DNA of 64,000 nt from Tamarix chinensis (lineage: Eukaryota; Streptophyta; Magnoliopsida; Caryophyllales; Tamaricaceae): positions 56,050,638 to 56,114,637 of the forward strand of contig CM060177.1 of the NCBI GenBank assembly GCA_030549775.1. Reading direction: 5' to 3'. Positions 60,328 through 64,000 of this stretch are shown one piece after another. Within the stretch, counting starts at the first letter, position 1; each line of letters starts with the position of its first letter. The notes beneath the pieces were generated by a model. That model ran no database searches and had not been told where the DNA came from. It was given only the letters and a program-made list of their open reading frames with translations. A program made the translations under genes and the position numbers.

Positions 60328-63300
60328 TATTATTCTGCACAATCCAACCTTCTCGATCATAAGCAATTAATGTAATATGTATATAAGGATCTAGGTAACA
60401 AAAGTTTGAAAGCATAAAGCACCTGTAGCATGATAGGCATCCGTGTAAATCCGGAAAAAAAATTGAGACTCAGACTTTAGTCCATGTGGTGAACAGGTGC
60501 ATATTAGCTCTTTTGAAATGAACAAACTTAATCAAATGTCAGATGTGATGCGTGGGCGGAAAATCTTTTCCGTCATTGTTTACAGGGAGAGATTTTTTCG
60601 GTGGGCTCGCAAAAGCAGGGTGTTCATAGTTTTATTAATCCGTCCCATCTGATATTTTTGTTAAAAAAAAATGTGTCATCTTGAAATTTATTTGATGATC
60701 AAAACATGGAACGAACCTGAGAAGATGATTTGATGTAGTTTGGTTAGACAGCCCACGCTACATTCCGGATCAACGCAGCAGCTTGCTTCTCTTTAAATGC
60801 GAAAGCACGTCAACCAAAGGGGACGGTGGGTTTCTGATTTGTGATGCTGCAGAAAATAGATGGTATAATAGCTACATGGAAATGGATTTAAAAAAAAAAA
60901 TTTGAAGCCTAGATATTGAAACAGATCACCCACAAATTTTTTTTTTTTAAATGAAACCGATTAGTTGGATTTTTTCCTCCTTCTGAATGATACGAATTGA
61001 TTGGAATTCTCTTCTCCTTCCTTTTTTTTTCTTAATTTTTTTTTCAAAATTTCCCCAGAAAATATTTATATATATATTTATATCCTAAATACTACAGCTA
61101 CTCGTTTAACCGCCGATAAGCAAAATCCGACAAATGCGCGGGATGCACGACTTTATTCTAGGGGCCTCCATGCTCCGCTTCCTCCGCGCGTTTTACCATG
61201 CCCTTGATTTTTTCCAATCTCCCTCTCTAGTTCTCTTTGTTAGCCTCTACTTATCAGCCAACCATCATTCTTCCTCATCAGCATCGTTATTATTATGAGG
61301 CCAACTTATCTTTGATTCCCTTCTTTTGTAGTAAAAGTGTTGGAGAATATCTTCTACCGGAACTAATTAATTCATTGCCACTGTGACATGAGTCCATAGA
61401 AGGAAGCAAAAGACAAGAATATAGTATATATATATATATATTTCTCTCTTTAAAGTATAAATAAATGCATTCAAATCCTACTATTTGCAATTATTTCTCC
61501 TACATTAAGATGGATACAAGATGACGCAGATTTCGTCTAGCAATTAAAAACTCTACAAGTTTGCAAGAATGCATTTATTCTATATGATCGTTTAATACGA
61601 ACTCTAAATATATATTTACTTAAATGTTGTAGGTACACTTGCTTGACAAAAATCCGAACTTCATCTAAATGCTAACTCAATAGTTGAGAATTGATATCAC
61701 TATGTAAATTATCAGCAGCCTGCTCAAGAATTCTATTATGTAAATTATTATTTCCATCCATTTTAGACTACACATTCTCATATGCCTCGTTTGGTAATTT
61801 GCATGAGCCTCATGCCGCATATGTCGATGATCAGCATGAGTTGGTAGGGGGTGCGCAATGATGCAATCTTTTGTGGCTTGACTTTTATTATCTATTTTCA
61901 TTATTTCGGAATATTGCATTTTCTAACTTTTATTATGTATTTTTCCTTTGCAGGATTGGTAACTAGGATGTATCAGCCTTTAGTATAAAATAACATATCC
62001 AAATTGTAATCAACCGTATGATAAATGTTAGTTGGTGTAGGGCCCAAATAGCTAGTTAGCTAATCCTTTGTTGGTTAATATATTGGTGGTTTTTATTCTT
62101 GAGTTGGGCGTAATATAATTTCAACCCAAGACTGTTCTACACTATAGTTAGGTTAGGTTTGTGGGAAGCTGATATATAAGGATTGTAAAGCCTCGGCGTC
62201 TATACCATTTTCAATTTGAATGAAATAAACTCTCTTTGTTTGCTCTTTGTCCCATGAACAAAATTCCTAGTTGAATTTCATCATCTCAGCCACCACTCTT
62301 CTCGTTCGTACCCTTGGTTTTAATCCATTGGTTGTGCTCTAGATGGGATTCATATCATCTCCCACAAATTGTGGTGTCTTTAATTGTGTACTTTCAAGTC
62401 TTCCTACCTAGGACTCATCAAAGAGCTTGTTAAAATGTTTGGACATCAGTAGAAATTTAAGTGATATAATTATATTAACATGTTACGATCCTTACTAGTG
62501 TACAACTATTATACTATTGCGCGGAGAATCAAGTAAATTATATAATACTACAATCTTATTTTTAGATAAAATATCCATAAATTTTATTAAGTGTGCCTTA
62601 AATCTATGTTTTTCATCTAGGTATCACACTTGTGCGTGTAATATGCTAATAATAGATGGGCACACATAATTGTATAGATAAACAAATGGATGCGGGCATG
62701 AGTATTTGCTACACATAGAGTTATCGGGTCTTGCATCTACTCGTGTCCATTTATAAGAGTTGAAAACTTATAGTTTTACCCTGCTTTTAAAAATATATAA
62801 ATATAAGTATACGTGGCTAAAATAATGGTTTGCTATAGGTATAGGCCTTTTGCTTAGCCTAAAGGGTTTAAGCTTCTTCTTGGAGGAAGACTCTTGCTCT
62901 CAACATACTTTTACTTATTGTTCTTGCCCAACTATCTTGCAACCCGAGTCTTATTACTTTGCTTTATATTGCTTCTTGATTCTAGGTCGAAATGGGAAAA
63001 GTCTGACTAAGATGCTACTAAAATAATGAAGTGATAAGTTTCTCATACTATAGTGACTAATTGTGTCCCAACTGTTAATAATATTTTGAAGTCAATTTTT
63101 ACCTAATGTTTTATTATTTCCTTCTTCTTCTTCTTCTTCTTCTTCTTCTTTCTTCTTCTTCTTCTTCTTCTCCTTATATATATATATCTCCTTCCCTGCT
63201 AATGTACTTTGTCAAAAAATAAAAAATAGGGTGAGCTATCACAAGTTTAACAGTTACTATTGATTATTTATAGAAAACTTGTGAAGATGAAAACAAGTCC

Positions 63301-64000
63301 CGACTTCCATAAGGGTTGACAAGAATTATTACTAACAGGTAGCATGGTGTCATCACTATCAAATTAAATATATTCCTAATCCTAATAATAATTAAAAATA
63401 TAGCATAAAGTAAGAAAATATTATTTCTACGAGGAGGATGTAATTCTAAACTCTAAAATATTAAAAAAATTATTTAATTACATAGAATAAATAAAAATTA
63501 AATTGTTATCTACAATATTAACAAGGATTTGAGGGTTTGATATGAGAAAAAAATAAAACTAATAACTAAATCAATAACCGAACTACTCTAATAACTAAAC
63601 TAATCTATAAGATAAATAATTTAAATTTAAATTTAAAATATAAAATTAAATTAATAAATAAATAAACTAATATATACATACCTTAACCTTTTCCATCCCA
63701 GAATCTATATCAAATTCGTATAGCTAATTTTTATATTAAGTGTCAAATATAAAAATAATAAATTTTGATAAGTTAATCGTAAATAATTAACCCACTAACT
63801 CCCATACTTTCTATCTTTGTATAAAAAGGATAACTCTTGTGTTTTTCCTAATATTAATTAATCTCTCTAAATTAATTTTCATTATTCAATTAATCTAGAG
63901 ATAAATTGATCACATTATGTTCTAAGAATAATCATTAGCCTTGACCAAATTAAAAACTCCCATTTTAACACAACTATACTAAGTTATATTTTAATTGAAT
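60328..64000. other. Intergenic region, promoter side of the WEB gene; no supported gene
   Basis: 60328-60900 should contain the WEB promoter and 5' UTR. 61920-62300 includes TGTTAGTTGGTGTAGGGCC at 62026 and a polyadenylation-like ending (GAATGAAATAAACTC near 62217), resembling a copia-type solo LTR; no second end or duplication was found. From 62400 to the end the sequence is AT-rich and shows nothing I can name. Confidence 0.4.
63121..63188. repeat. (CTT)n then (TA)n microsatellites
   Basis: About 15 CTT units with one slip (63121-63170), followed by a short TA run (63175-63187). Another TA run is at 61423-61441. Confidence 0.9.

Overview
The window is nuclear DNA from a flowering plant. 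The two intact genes have plant-type introns and belong to plant families, and about 80% of the rest is plant transposable-element sequence in many stages of decay. The exact lineage cannot be told from the sequence.

Layout. 1-4140 holds a heavily mutated Ty3/gypsy pol on the + strand, resembling the Tat lineage. Short-repeat sequence follows, then a decayed antisense reading frame (about 5740-8480). From 8483 to 49360 the window is dominated by one family of very long LTR-like elements, called the 'TGTAA..CCCC' family here. Four full copies are present: A 8483-12627 (+), B 13940-18947 (+), C 24686-29638 (-) and D 34490-39402 (-). A, B and C are flanked by perfect 5-bp target-site duplications and D by a 4/5 match, which is what solo LTRs look like. 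Older copies (E, F, G, H, I and a more distant relative J) surround them; D is nested in E. A decayed Reina-like chromovirus with two LTRs (about 42615-48084, -) interrupts copy I.

The gene-bearing part is 51168-60327. An 11-exon SEC14-like lipid-transfer protein gene (+, 324 codons, all junctions in frame) faces a two-exon WEB-family coiled-coil gene (-, 582 codons). They are convergent, about 1 kb apart. Intron 6 of the SEC14-like gene is 2.8 kb and carries nested small DNA-transposon-like elements. 60328-64000 is AT-rich intergenic sequence.

Most interesting signal. The solo-LTR family keeps a shared internal plan in copies that have otherwise diverged: a TATA box 0.85-1.05 kb from the 5' end, splice-site-like junctions around a 62-bp block, an array of alternating dyad motifs, a conserved block of about 100 bp, and a hairpin about 110 bp from the 3' end whose two arms have changed together between copies. 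This suggests selection on a spliced or structured non-coding leader RNA, or on DNA-bound motifs, while no coding capacity remains. That interpretation is inference; the repeats, dyads and duplications can be read directly in the sequence.
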